Assembly: GCA_000432735.1 (NCBI GenBank)
Contig: FR887782.1
Location: forward strand, 17,510-81,509
Direction of reading: 5' to 3'
Length of the DNA: 64,000 nucleotides
Source of the DNA: Bacteroides sp. CAG:443
GTDB taxonomy: Bacteria; Bacteroidota; Bacteroidia; Bacteroidales; Bacteroidaceae
Shown here: positions 55,255-63,927 of the stretch, in pieces
Position numbering within the stretch: position 1 is the stretch's first letter
Layout of the letters: each line of letters begins with the position of its first letter
Position numbers and translations under genes: made by a program
The notes under the pieces: generated by a model
Database searches by the model: none
Seen by the model: only the letters and a program-made list of their open reading frames with translations
What the model was told of the DNA's origin: nothing

Positions 55255-56049
55255 TTAAAATTTAATACTGCATTGCAAGCCTATTCCTTGTGGCAGCTTG
55301 CGGTATGCATCGTTAAATATTGTAGGTTCCAGTGTCATTCCCAGATCGTTCGATATATCGAAGTTCGACAGTTCGGCATCTACATACGCGTCGATGACCG
55401 ACAACAGATATACTGCGATAAAAGAGATTATACTTAAATCTCGCTGACGGCGGAAGACATCCTTTCGCTTGCGGAATAGTTCCTGATAATAATCCAACCT
55501 GTTTTGCACATCCTTCTTGGTATATCCGGCCGGCAGGAAGTTCATATAGCTATCATTATTCGGATTATCGCTCATGATATCCTGATATGCCTGTGTGTAA
55601 TCCTTATACATTTTACTGTTCCAGGTTAAAGCATAGGTACATCCTGCGAAACCTCCATAAATGATTGGCAGTTTCCAGTACTTCCGGTTGTATATCTGAC
55701 CTGCACCGGGTATGGCAAGCGATAGCCAGATAGAGTTGTTCGGTATAGGAAGCCACTTCTTCTTTTCTTTGATGGCCTGAGGTTTTCGGCTTTGCAGCGA
55801 GTCACTCTGCCGCATGAGCATGGCAGTATCCACCGGAGCTTCCAGTTCTTCGATGCGCTGCTGGCGTATATTCAGCTTATCGAGTAAGGCAAGACTGTCG
55901 GCTACGTTTTGCGCACGTATCGAGTCGGCGGTCAGTATGCCTTTCCGGTGCTTGAGTGCACGTTGTGCATATCCCTCTGTACTTCCTCCCCATACCAGAC
56001 AGAAAAGCAGTACGATATATACTATATATGTAAACGGTCGTTGTCTCAA
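55255..56049 (-). CDS. DUF5683 envelope protein
   Basis: 264 residues. An N-terminal signal sequence or anchor (FTYIVYIVLLFCLVWGGSTEGYAQ) and the DUF5683 core: SIWLSLAIPGAGQIYNRKYWKLPIIYGG, then DVFRRQRDLSIISFIAVYLLSVIDAYVDAEL with hydrophobic segments. Found in Bacteroidetes between parB and a transglycosylase gene, as here (12 and 3 bp spacing). Function unknown; the neighbours suggest a role in envelope or division. Confidence 0.85.
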   Translation of the reverse strand: MRQRPFTYIVYIVLLFCLVWGGSTEGYAQRALKHRKGILTADSIRAQNVADSLALLDKLNIRQQRIEELEAPVDTAMLMRQSDSLQSRKPQAIKEKKKWLPIPNNSIWLSLAIPGAGQIYNRKYWKLPIIYGGFAGCTYALTWNSKMYKDYTQAYQDIMSDNPNNDSYMNFLPAGYTKKDVQNRLDYYQELFRKRKDVFRRQRDLSIISFIAVYLLSVIDAYVDAELSNFDISNDLGMTLEPTIFNDAYRKLPQGIGLQCSIKF

Positions 56050-56061
56050 GACTTGTTCTTT

Positions 56062-56961
56062 TTATTCTTTTGGTTTCAATGAGTCCAGTATCTCCATGAT
56101 TCTTTCCAGATCGGCTTCGTTGTTGAAGGGGATACTGATTTTACCTTTTCCTTTGTTGCTGCACGACAGCTGTACCTTGGTACCGAAGAATGTACACAGA
56201 TGATTCTGCAACATGGTATATTCTTCGGACAGTTTGGCGCCTTTGGGAGCTATTTTCTTGCCTCCCGATTCCACGCTTTCACCCGCGGACAATGCCTTTA
56301 CTATTTCTTCTACCTTGCGTACGGAATACCCTTGCGCAATGATTTCGTTGAAAATACGTATCTGTGTCTTCGGGTCGTCCAGCGCAAGCAAGGCACGTGC
56401 ATGCCCCATGTCTATTTCTTTATTCTTCAGTGCAACCTGTATTGTAGCAGGAAGTTTGAGCAGTCGCAGGTAGTTGGCGATGGTAGTACGCTTTTTCCCC
56501 ACCCGTTCGCTCAGGCGTTCCTGAGTCAGTTCGTATTGTTCGATGAGATGCTGATAGGCGAGTGCGATCTCCAGCGAGTTCAAGTCTTCACGCTGAATGT
56601 TCTCTATCAGCGCCATTTCCATCATGTTCTCATCGTCGGCAGTACGGATATAAGCAGGGATGGTACTCAGTCCTGCCAGAATAGAGGCACGGTAACGTCG
56701 TTCTCCTGCTATAATCTGATATGAATCCTCATTCAGCTTGCGTAAGGTAATAGGTTGTATGATGCCGATTTCAGCTATTGAGTCGGCAAGTTCTTGCAGG
56801 GCAATCGGATCAAATTCCCGTCGCGGCTGGTTCGGGTTGACGGATATCTTGCTCAGTTCCACTTCGTTGATAGAAGAAGAGCCCGAAGTCCTTACCTCGT
56901 CGTTGGTAGAAATCAGCGCGTCGAGTCCTCTGCCCAGTGCAAATTTTTTCTGTACGGCCAT
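56062..56961 (-). CDS. parB: Chromosome-partitioning protein ParB
   Basis: 299 residues. N-terminal ALGRGLDALIS, a CTP-binding ParB/Srx domain with GERRYRAS (usual GERRxRA box), the helix-turn-helix ERVGKKRTTIANYLRLLKLP that reads parS, and a C-terminal dimerisation part ending in KGKISIPFNNEADLERI. It loads SMC and segregates origins with ParA. 21 bp after parA. No parS site was recognised in the window. Confidence 0.96.
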   Translation of the reverse strand: MAVQKKFALGRGLDALISTNDEVRTSGSSSINEVELSKISVNPNQPRREFDPIALQELADSIAEIGIIQPITLRKLNEDSYQIIAGERRYRASILAGLSTIPAYIRTADDENMMEMALIENIQREDLNSLEIALAYQHLIEQYELTQERLSERVGKKRTTIANYLRLLKLPATIQVALKNKEIDMGHARALLALDDPKTQIRIFNEIIAQGYSVRKVEEIVKALSAGESVESGGKKIAPKGAKLSEEYTMLQNHLCTFFGTKVQLSCSNKGKGKISIPFNNEADLERIMEILDSLKPKE

Positions 56962-56982
56962 ATTTGTTTATTCTTTCAGCTT

Positions 56983-57753
56983 TTATGCTTCTTTGTTCTT
57001 GTTTATAATTTCGTTTGCCAGAGCCAGGTGATTCTTGGCACCCGTAGAATCTGCATCGTACAAGATGGCAGGTATTCCGTGACTGGGAGCTTCACTCAGC
57101 TTGACGTTTCGCTGGATAATGGTTTTGAACACCAGCTCCTGAAAATGACGCTTAACCTCGTCGTATATCTGGTTGGCCAGACGCAGACGTGAGTCGAACA
57201 TCGTGAGCAGGAATCCTTCTATTTCCAGCGAAGGATTTAGTTTTGTCTTGATTATCTTGATGGTGTTCAGCAGTTTACTGATACCTTCCAGTGCAAAGTA
57301 CTCGCATTGTACCGGAATGATGACCGAGTCGGCAGCCGTCAGGGCATTGATGGTAATCAGTCCCAGCGACGGTGAACAGTCTATCAGGATATAATCGTAT
57401 TCATTTTTCATCGGCTCCAAGGCCTTTTTCATAATCTTCTCACGGTTTTCCAGGTTCAGCATTTCAATTTCTGCTCCCACGAGGTCGATGTGAGAAGGAA
57501 TAATGTCTAATCCGTCAATATCGGTTGTGTAAATAGCTTCCCTGATGTCTGTCTGGTTGATAAGGCATTCGTAAATAGAACAGTCAATGTCCTTTAAATC
57601 AACCCCCAGACCGGATGAAGCATTTGCCTGCGGATCAGCGTCGACTACCAGCACTTTCTTCTCGAGAGTGGCTAATGATGCAGCCAGGTTAATGGTTGTC
57701 GTAGTCTTACCCACGCCACCTTTTTGGTTGGCTAAAGCAATAATTTTTCCCAT
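56983..57753 (-). CDS. parA: Chromosome-partitioning ATPase ParA (Soj)
   Basis: 256 residues. The deviant Walker [11 protein letters not shown] (about 11-20), [13 protein letters not shown], and Walker [19 protein letters not shown] are present. No N-terminal DNA-binding extension, so the chromosomal Soj type. First gene of parA-parB-DUF5683-mltD. The -7 element TATCTTTG (57872-57879) gives a leader of about 115 nt, longer than usual here. Confidence 0.96.
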   Translation of the reverse strand: MGKIIALANQKGGVGKTTTTINLAASLATLEKKVLVVDADPQANASSGLGVDLKDIDCSIYECLINQTDIREAIYTTDIDGLDIIPSHIDLVGAEIEMLNLENREKIMKKALEPMKNEYDYILIDCSPSLGLITINALTAADSVIIPVQCEYFALEGISKLLNTIKIIKTKLNPSLEIEGFLLTMFDSRLRLANQIYDEVKRHFQELVFKTIIQRNVKLSEAPSHGIPAILYDADSTGAKNHLALANEIINKNKEA

Positions 57754-57871
57754 ATTAATCAGTTTACTGATTGCGAAGTAACAAATAATCGTCGAAAGTA
57801 TGTATCAGCAAATGTCTGCATTTCTTGAAAATGTTGATAACTCACGGCTTTTGTTAATAACTTCGGCGAGG

Positions 57872-57938
57872 CAAAGATACGCAATTCTGTGTAATTATGT
57901 GCCGTGGTTTGAGAAGATTAATATTTGTTGTAACTTTA
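57872..57938. promoter_or_regulatory. Divergent promoters of parA and surE
   Basis: Minus strand TATCTTTG (57872-57879) for parA. Plus strand TTTG (57908-57911), 19 bp, TAACTTTA (57931-57938) for surE, one base from consensus in the last position. The elements do not overlap. Confidence 0.55.
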
Positions 57939-57954
57939 CGGGCAATTATTAATA

Positions 57955-58737
57955 ATGAAATATATGACAAACGAAAGACCTCTTTTATTACTATCGAACG
58001 ATGATGGCGTGAATGCCAAAGGAATACGAGAATTAGTAGGGGCATTGCGCCCGGTTGCCGACCTGATAGTCGTAGCCCCCGACGGGCCGCGTTCAGGTTC
58101 ATCGGGAGCCATTACTTCCGAACATCCTCTCCGTTGTGCAAAGGTACGCCAGGAGCCTGGACTGACCGTCTACAAGTGTTCGGGAAGCCCTGTCGATTGT
58201 GTAAAACTGGCTTTACATGCTTTGGTGCCCCGCAAGCCCGATATGGTGATAGGAGGTATCAATCACGGCGACAATTCGTCGGTAAATGTGCATTATTCCG
58301 GTACGATGGGTGTGGTGATAGAAGGCTGCTTGAAGGGGATTCCTTCGGTAGGATTCTCATTGTGCAACCATAGTGCGGATGCGGATTTCTCGGCCACGCT
58401 GCCTTATGTACGCCGCATCGTGGAGGAAGTGCTTGCCAAGGGACTCCCCGAAGGTAAGTGTCTGAATGTGAATTTTCCCGATACGGATGAACTGAAAGGT
58501 GTGCGTATCTGCCGGCAGACCGACGGAGTGTGGACAAACGAGTTTGTCAAGGCCGAACATCCGCGTGGCGGTTGCTACTACTGGCTAACGGGAGAATACA
58601 AGAACAACGAGCCCGATGCCGAGGATACCGACCACTGGGCTTTGGAACATGATTATGTGGCAATTACGCCCACGCAGATTGACGTTACGGCGTATTCGCT
58701 GATGGATGATTTGAAACACTGGAACTGGAACGTATGA
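57955..58737 (+). CDS. surE: 5'/3'-nucleotidase SurE
   Basis: 260 residues. Survival protein E fold: metal-binding LLLSNDDGVNAKG, APDGPRSGSSGAIT, and GGINHGDNSSVNVHYSGTMG. It dephosphorylates nucleoside monophosphates and short polyphosphate. ATG at 57955 is about 11 nt from the predicted transcription start; the ATG at 57964 (MTNERPLLL) is an alternative. Its stop overlaps the lpxB start by 4 bp (ATGA). Confidence 0.95.
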   Translation: MKYMTNERPLLLLSNDDGVNAKGIRELVGALRPVADLIVVAPDGPRSGSSGAITSEHPLRCAKVRQEPGLTVYKCSGSPVDCVKLALHALVPRKPDMVIGGINHGDNSSVNVHYSGTMGVVIEGCLKGIPSVGFSLCNHSADADFSATLPYVRRIVEEVLAKGLPEGKCLNVNFPDTDELKGVRICRQTDGVWTNEFVKAEHPRGGCYYWLTGEYKNNEPDAEDTDHWALEHDYVAITPTQIDVTAYSLMDDLKHWNWNV

Positions 58738-59876
58738 AGTATTATCTGATAGTAGGAGAGGCATCGGGCGACTTGCATGCATCGAACCTGATGCGTGCCT
58801 TGCAGCACGAAGATCCGCAGGCAGAATTTCGCTTCTTCGGAGGCGATTTGATGAAGGCGGTGGGCGGTACTTGCGTAAAGCATTACCGCGAACTGGCGTA
58901 TATGGGTTTCATTCCCGTGCTGCTTCACTTGCGAACCATTTTCCGTAACATGGATTTTTGCAAGAAGGATGTCGAAGCGTGGCAGCCGGATGTCTTGATT
59001 TTGGTCGATTATCCGGGGTTTAACCTGAAAATAGCCGAATACATCAAGCGGCACACGCAGATACCTGTCTACTATTATATTTCGCCGAAGATCTGGGCGT
59101 GGAAGGAGTACCGCATCAAGAATATTAAACGCGATGTCGATGAGTTGTTTTCTATCCTGCCTTTCGAGGTCGATTTCTTCAAGAAGCATCAGTATCCGAT
59201 ACATTATGTGGGCAATCCGTGTGTGGATGCGGTGGATGATTTTCGCAGGAAAGGACAGGAAACTTTCAGTGAATTTGTCACAGCCAACGGGCTGGAAGAT
59301 AAGCCGATCATCGCTTTGCTGGCAGGAAGTCGCCGGCAGGAAATCAAGGATAACCTGACGCGCATGATTGAGGCGGCACGTAGTTTCCCGCAATATCAGT
59401 TTGTGGTGGCGGGAGCTCCCGGCATTGAGCCCGATTTTTACAAGCGATATATCGACAGCAGTACGAAAATCGTATTTGGACAGACGTACCGTTTGTTGCA
59501 GCAGGCTGAGGCAGCACTGGTTACTTCGGGAACGGCTACGCTCGAAACGGCTTTGTTCCGTGTGCCTCAGGTGGTATGCTACTACATATCGGTAGGCAAA
59601 CTGGTTTCTTTTCTTCGCAGGCATATCCTGAAAGTGAAGTATATTTCATTGGTAAACCTGATAGCCGATCGGGAGGTGGTGACGGAGCTGGTGGCCGACG
59701 GTATGACGGTTTCTAATATAAAAAAGGAGTTGGCTAAGATTATATCGGGCGGAAACGGACGCTCGCGCATGCTTTCGGAGTACGATCGGCTGATTGGTAT
59801 TTTGGGAGAGCCGGGTGCGTCGGAACGTGCGGCGGCTCAGATTACGGCTTTGCTGAAGGTACGCCGGAAGAGGTGA
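58734..59876 (+). CDS. lpxB: Lipid A disaccharide synthase
   Basis: 380 residues, GT19 glycosyltransferase. It joins UDP-2,3-diacylglucosamine to lipid X. Typical motifs: YLIVGEASGDLHASNLM, FFGGDLMKA, VDYPGFNLKIAEY, KIWAWKEYRI, LLAGSRRQEI and TSGTATLETALF. Peripheral inner-membrane enzyme. Coupled to surE by a 4-bp overlap. Repeat element D begins 19 bp after its stop. Confidence 0.96.
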   Translation: MKYYLIVGEASGDLHASNLMRALQHEDPQAEFRFFGGDLMKAVGGTCVKHYRELAYMGFIPVLLHLRTIFRNMDFCKKDVEAWQPDVLILVDYPGFNLKIAEYIKRHTQIPVYYYISPKIWAWKEYRIKNIKRDVDELFSILPFEVDFFKKHQYPIHYVGNPCVDAVDDFRRKGQETFSEFVTANGLEDKPIIALLAGSRRQEIKDNLTRMIEAARSFPQYQFVVAGAPGIEPDFYKRYIDSSTKIVFGQTYRLLQQAEAALVTSGTATLETALFRVPQVVCYYISVGKLVSFLRRHILKVKYISLVNLIADREVVTELVADGMTVSNIKKELAKIISGGNGRSRMLSEYDRLIGILGEPGASERAAAQITALLKVRRKR

Positions 59877-59894
59877 GATGACTTTTTTATGATT

Positions 59895-59989
59895 CGTCTG
59901 CGAGTGTTCGTGCAACGTGGGCGAGTTTCTGAAAAAACGTCGTGACCTTTTCTGAAAATTTGTACAAATTCTCAGATTTTTTGTACAAA
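59895..59989 (+). repeat. GTAC-pair repeat element, copy D
   Basis: TTTGTACAAA at 59959-59968 and 59980-59989, GTAC spacing 21 bp. Core CGTCGTGACC starts at 59938, 24 bp before the first GTAC. Further cores start at 59916 (CGTGGGC) and 59895 (CGTCTGC), 22 and 21 bp apart. The linker here is CTTTTCTGAAAAT, unlike the T-rich linker of A, B and C, yet the spacing is unchanged. Confidence 0.85.
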
Positions 59990-60003
59990 TCTTAAAAACA
60001 ATA

Positions 60004-60097
60004 TGCCCTTCCTTTCTTTTACTTGTTATTATATTCTGAATCAGTTGTTTGCAGGCTTGATCAGCCTTTTCAGAATGGGTGAAAGAAAGGAAGGGCA
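60004..60097. terminator. Three-tier hairpin between lpxB and cdsA
   Basis: Outer 19-bp stem with one T-G pair (60004-60022 with 60079-60097; TGCCCTTCCTTTCTTT arm), middle 8-bp stem ATTCTGAA/TTCAGAAT (60033-60040 with 60069-60076), inner AGGCT/AGCCT (60053-60057 with 60063-60067). It lies between convergent genes. The polypyrimidine arm leaves few T residues at the ends, so it may be an RNA-end structure as much as an intrinsic terminator. Confidence 0.7.
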
Positions 60098-60108
60098 CTT
60101 TCTGTTTA

Positions 60109-60954
60109 TTAAGCAGTAATCAGTCCTACTACATACAAGTATACCACTGCTGCCGGAACGGCCATGAGGGTGCTGTCGAAGCGGTCGAGCATACCTCCGT
60201 GTCCGGGCAGGATATTACCCGAATCCTTGATGCCGAGTGTACGTTTCATCAGCGATTCGGTCAAGTCGCCCCACGTTCCGAATACCACAACAGTCAGTCC
60301 CAATCCGATCCAGATGCCGGTACTCAGGAATGTAAAGAAGTGTGCCAGCACGATGGCAGCGATGATGCTGAATACGGCACCTCCGATAGAGCCTTCCCAC
60401 GACTTCTTGGGAGAAATACGTTCGAACAATCTGTGCTTTCCGAACAGCATGCCGGTACAGTAAGCCCCCGTATCGTTTACCCAGTTGAAGATGAAAATAG
60501 ACAAAGGTAATATCGGATTGTATTGTGAAATACTTTCTACTGCGGTACTGTGGTAAGCCAGTACGTTGAGCAAGGCGAATGATAAAGCAATGTATATCTG
60601 GCTCATCATGGCATATGCCCAGTTGTTGAGTGGATTAGGCTGTTTCTTGTACAATTCGCTGATGAACAGATAAAGTATCAGAAACAGGTAAGGAATGAAA
60701 ATTTCATTCGCTCCCGGTACTACTCCGATGTATCCGAAACAGAGAAACAGGAACAGACCTGCCAGAATGGAGATAGGTTTGTTCATACGTGTGTTTTCTC
60801 TTCGGTTGACAATGGTGCCGAACTCATTGATTGTAAGTGCACTGATCAGCGCAAACAAAATGGTGAACGAGATAGGGCCTCCCAGAATGCAGCCTACCAA
60901 TACGGCTACGAATATCACTCCTGTTATGGCTCGTTGAAGAAAATTGCTTTTCAC
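60109..60954 (-). CDS. cdsA: Phosphatidate cytidylyltransferase
   Basis: 281 residues from GTG 60954 (VKSNFLQRAITGVIF). It makes CDP-diacylglycerol. Eight or so membrane segments and the CDP-DAG synthase signature, ISPKKSWEGSIGGAVFS and GDLTESLMKRTLGIKDSGNILPGHGG (conserved part at the C-terminus). The frame is open to 61011, but those 19 codons lie in the inverted repeat that follows ftsH and lack family similarity. Downstream of ftsH in the same direction. Confidence 0.92.
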   Translation of the reverse strand: MKSNFLQRAITGVIFVAVLVGCILGGPISFTILFALISALTINEFGTIVNRRENTRMNKPISILAGLFLFLCFGYIGVVPGANEIFIPYLFLILYLFISELYKKQPNPLNNWAYAMMSQIYIALSFALLNVLAYHSTAVESISQYNPILPLSIFIFNWVNDTGAYCTGMLFGKHRLFERISPKKSWEGSIGGAVFSIIAAIVLAHFFTFLSTGIWIGLGLTVVVFGTWGDLTESLMKRTLGIKDSGNILPGHGGMLDRFDSTLMAVPAAVVYLYVVGLITA

Positions 60955-60987
60955 GGCAGTAAGGGATTTAATGTTTGTTATTAAAAT

Positions 60988-61035
60988 GCTTTTGTCATTC
61001 AGGCAGACCATGTAGGTCGGCTGAATGACAAAAGC
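60988..61035 (-). terminator. Inverted repeat between ftsH and cdsA
   Basis: 15-bp perfect stem (60988-61002 with 61021-61035; GCTTTTGTCATTCAG arm) with inner GACC/GGTC. ATTTTAAT follows on the minus strand: a moderate terminator or partial attenuator ahead of cdsA. Confidence 0.7.
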
Positions 61036-61062
61036 TTAGTTTCTGTTATGATAATGATGTTC

Positions 61063-63102
61063 TCAGGCTTGTTTCTCTTCATTGGAAACAGTTGTACCTT
61101 CGCTTTGTGTAGCTTCCGGCTCTTTGTTTTCCGGTTCGGATGAAGGTTCGTTTGCCTTCTTTTCTGGTTCCGGTAGCGCTTTCTTTTCGTCGGCCATGAT
61201 TTCTTCCGAACGGGAAGCCCACGGACGTTTTCCGAATATCTTTTCTACATCTTCGGCAAAGATTACTTCACGCTCTATCAGCAGTTCCGCCAGTTGGTTA
61301 TGACCTTCCTTATGTTCCAGCAGCAATGCCTTTGCACGTGCATATTGTTCATTGATCATCTTCTGCACTTCCTGGTCAATCAGTTCGGCAGTATGTTCAC
61401 TGTAAGGCTTGTTGAACGTATATTCATCGTTGCTGTAGTAGCACAGGTTAGGCAACTTGTCGCTCATACCTGCGTATGCAATCATGCCGTAAGCCTGTTT
61501 GGTTACTCGTTCCAGGTCGTTCATGGCACCGGTTGAGATGTGTCCAATGAAAACTTCTTCGGCTGCACGACCACCTAAGGTTGCACACATTTCATCCAGC
61601 ATCTGCTCCTTAGTCGTAATCTGACGTTCTTCAGGCAGATACCATGCTGCTCCTAATGCACGTCCTCGCGGAACGATTGTGACCTTGATCAGCGGATTGG
61701 CATGTTCCAGGAACCATGAAATGGTAGCATGTCCTGCTTCATGCAGAGCAATGGCACGTTTTTCGGCTGCGGTCATTACTTTTGTTTTCTTTTCCAGACC
61801 GCCGACGATACGGTCGATAGCTGCTAAGAAATCATCTTTTCCCACAGATGTCTTCGAGTGACGTGCCGCAATCAAGGCTGCTTCATTACATACATTGGCA
61901 ATATCAGCACCGCTGAATCCCGGAGTCTGACGTGCCAACAGATCAACGTCTACCGTATTATCCAGTTTCAATGGGCGGAGATGTACTCCGAAGACCTCCT
62001 TACGTTCGTTCAAGTCGGGCAGATCGACATAAATCTGACGGTCGAATCGTCCGGCACGCAGCAAGGCCTTATCCAGAATATCTACACGGTTCGTAGCTGC
62101 CAGTATGATGACTCCACTGTTCGAACCGAATCCATCCATTTCTGTAAGCAACTGGTTTAGCGTATTTTCACGTTCGTCGTTACCTCCCATGCTGGGGTTC
62201 TTTCCACGGGCACGGCCCACTGCATCAATTTCATCAATAAATATGATACAAGGAGCCTTTTCCTTTGCCTGACGGAAGAGGTCGCGTACACGTGAAGCTC
62301 CCACTCCCACAAACATTTCCACGAAATCGGAACCTGAAATAGAGAAGAACGGTACATCAGCTTCGCCGGCAACTGCTTTGGCAAGCAAGGTCTTACCGGT
62401 TCCCGGAGGGCCTACCAGCAATGCACCTTTAGGAATTTTACCTCCCAGTTCCGTGTATTTTTGCGGTTGTTTCAGAAATTCTACAATTTCTTCTACCTCT
62501 TGTTTGGCAGCAGCCTGACCAGCTACATCCTTAAACGTAATGCGGTTGGCTCCTTTTTCAAACAATTGAGCCTTGCTTTTTCCTACATTGAAAACATTTC
62601 CGGCACCGCCCGGACCTCCACCTCCGCTCATACGGCGCATGATGAACATCCATATACCTATTAATAACAGGAAAGGAGCTACATTCCAGAATATCATACT
62701 AAAGTAGTTCGTATGCTTTTCGTAGCTGATGGAACCCGTAAAATGTCCGTTGTTCTGTTCTTCGTCAAGAAATTTATCAAGCGACTCCATCGATCCTATC
62801 TGTACATTGACCGAAGGGCTTCTGCCTACTTTGCTTGCATCTTTTCCGAACACATCGACAATGTGCTCAGGCTTGATAAACATATCCACAGTATTGTCAT
62901 CGTAAGCTATGATTTTATTTGCGTAACCTTTGCTTACCATCTCCTTGAATTCGGTATAGGTTATTTCCTTGCTTGCACTTCCGTCTTCACTGGAAAAGTA
63001 AAGGAACCCGAAAACAAGAGCAATAATCACGTACAGCCAGCTCAAGCTTGGACGTGGTACGTTGATCTTGGGTTTATTGTTGTTGTTTAAATTTTCGCTC
63101 AT
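61063..63102 (-). CDS. ftsH: ATP-dependent zinc metalloprotease FtsH
   Basis: 679 residues, inner-membrane AAA+ protease for membrane and short-lived proteins. Two membrane segments (about 21-37 and 141-156) flank a periplasmic domain. Then Walker A GPPGTGKT (231-238), Walker [10 protein letters not shown], second-region homology, and zinc motif HEAGH (454-458). Acidic, low-complexity C-terminus rich in Glu, Pro and Lys. 18 bp after rsfS, co-transcribed. Confidence 0.97.
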   Translation of the reverse strand: MSENLNNNNKPKINVPRPSLSWLYVIIALVFGFLYFSSEDGSASKEITYTEFKEMVSKGYANKIIAYDDNTVDMFIKPEHIVDVFGKDASKVGRSPSVNVQIGSMESLDKFLDEEQNNGHFTGSISYEKHTNYFSMIFWNVAPFLLLIGIWMFIMRRMSGGGGPGGAGNVFNVGKSKAQLFEKGANRITFKDVAGQAAAKQEVEEIVEFLKQPQKYTELGGKIPKGALLVGPPGTGKTLLAKAVAGEADVPFFSISGSDFVEMFVGVGASRVRDLFRQAKEKAPCIIFIDEIDAVGRARGKNPSMGGNDERENTLNQLLTEMDGFGSNSGVIILAATNRVDILDKALLRAGRFDRQIYVDLPDLNERKEVFGVHLRPLKLDNTVDVDLLARQTPGFSGADIANVCNEAALIAARHSKTSVGKDDFLAAIDRIVGGLEKKTKVMTAAEKRAIALHEAGHATISWFLEHANPLIKVTIVPRGRALGAAWYLPEERQITTKEQMLDEMCATLGGRAAEEVFIGHISTGAMNDLERVTKQAYGMIAYAGMSDKLPNLCYYSNDEYTFNKPYSEHTAELIDQEVQKMINEQYARAKALLLEHKEGHNQLAELLIEREVIFAEDVEKIFGKRPWASRSEEIMADEKKALPEPEKKANEPSSEPENKEPEATQSEGTTVSNEEKQA

Positions 63103-63120
63103 ACACGTTTACATATAAAA

Positions 63121-63480
63121 TTAATCAATGTCGGGTAGAGAAGTCAGCTTGGCATCAGCCCACAAATGCTCCAAGTTATAGAAATCTCTTACTTCCGGTA
63201 AAAATACATGAACCAGCACGTCTCCGTAATCCATGGCTACCCATTGTGCATTACGTACTCCGTCCATTCCATATACTTTGTTGCCGGTTTCTTTCCGAAC
63301 GTATTCTTTTACTGAATCTACGATTGCCAGAACCTGGCTAGGTGAGTTTCCCTGACAGATAACGAAGTATTTGCAGATTGTATCTTCTATATTGGTTAAG
63401 TCAGCTATAACGATTTTCTTTCCTTTTTTTTCTTGAATGCCTTCTGTAATTTTCTTTACTAAGTTCTTTGTTTCGTCCAT
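63121..63480 (-). CDS. rsfS: Ribosome silencing factor
   Basis: 119 residues. Binds L14 (uL14) and blocks subunit joining when nutrients are low. DUF143 motifs: KIVIADLTNIEDTICKYFVICQGNS, ARIDGVRNAQW-like YGMDGVRNAQWVAMDYGDVLVHVF and REFYNLEHLWADA-like RDFYNLEHLWADA. First gene of rsfS-ftsH. Minus-strand -7 element TATATTTG at 63530-63537. Confidence 0.95.
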   Translation of the reverse strand: MDETKNLVKKITEGIQEKKGKKIVIADLTNIEDTICKYFVICQGNSPSQVLAIVDSVKEYVRKETGNKVYGMDGVRNAQWVAMDYGDVLVHVFLPEVRDFYNLEHLWADAKLTSLPDID

Positions 63481-63529
63481 TATTATTGTTTTCTGTTTTT
63501 ATTTTAGTATTTACTATTTAATAATGTAG

Positions 63530-63537
63530 CAAATATA
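63530..63537 (-). promoter_or_regulatory. -7 element for rsfS-ftsH
   Basis: Minus strand TATATTTG, exact TAnnTTTG, 50 bp from the ATG. No good -33 element seen. Confidence 0.5.
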
Positions 63538-63619
63538 CTTGCTTTTCTGTATATCACGAAGGAATGAAGCTTAATTCTCTTTTTCTTTTGTATTTTTTTG
63601 AAAAAAAAGCGCGAAACTA

Positions 63620-63649
63620 TTGCTATATTAGGAAAAAGTAGTACCTTTG
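63620..63649 (+). promoter_or_regulatory. Promoter of the tRNA-Gln pair
   Basis: TTG (63620-63622), 19 bp, TACCTTTG (63642-63649): full Bacteroides match. Transcription would start about 35 bp before the first tRNA. Confidence 0.7.
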
Positions 63650-63688
63650 CAGCGTCAAAAACGAAATGATTGACAAAATACTTGATAT

Positions 63689-63759
63689 TGGGCTATGGTG
63701 TAATGGTAACACAACAGATTCTGGTCCTGTTTTTCTTGGTTCGAATCCGAGTAGCCCAA
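63689..63759 (+). tRNA. tRNA-Gln(CTG), copy 1
   Basis: Full cloverleaf: 7-bp acceptor stem TGGGCTA/TAGCCCA, D stem GTGT/ACAC, anticodon loop TTCTGGT with CTG at 63721-63723, T arm CTTGG-TTCGAAT-CCGAG. U1-A72 as usual for tRNA-Gln; discriminator A at 63759; CCA not encoded. The anticodon stem has an A31-C39 mismatch next to the loop. Reads CAG. Confidence 0.95.
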
Positions 63760-63810
63760 CATCTTTAATAAGCGGAAGTCTTCGCGGAGAAGATACCGTA
63801 AACATAAGTT

Positions 63811-63881
63811 TGGGCTATGGTGTAATGGTAACACAACAGATTCTGGTCCTGTTTTTCTTGGTTCGAATCCGAGTAGCCCAA
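63811..63881 (+). tRNA. tRNA-Gln(CTG), copy 2
   Basis: Identical in all 71 bases to copy 1, 51 bp downstream; anticodon CTG at 63843-63845. Shares the A31-C39 mismatch. Probably processed from one transcript that ends at the terminator at 63892. Confidence 0.95.
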
Positions 63882-63891
63882 CAGTTTTTGA

Positions 63892-63927
63892 AAGCATTCT
63901 AGGTTTACCCTAGGATGCTTTTTTATT
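63892..63927 (+). terminator. Terminator of the tRNA-Gln unit
   Basis: 12-bp stem with one T-G pair (63892-63903 with 63909-63920; AAGCATTCTAGG arm), 5-base loop, then TTTTATTTT. No gene seen from here to the window end. Confidence 0.93.

Noticed and set aside
56062..57753. Possible parS site near parAB
   Set aside because: I looked for TGTTTCACGTGAAACA-like palindromes and found none; the GTAC palindromes differ in sequence and come in spaced pairs.
63666..63902. Plus-strand 78-codon frame and the overlapping minus-strand frames across the tRNAs
   Set aside because: They translate the two identical tRNA genes, which explains the repeated peptide segment.
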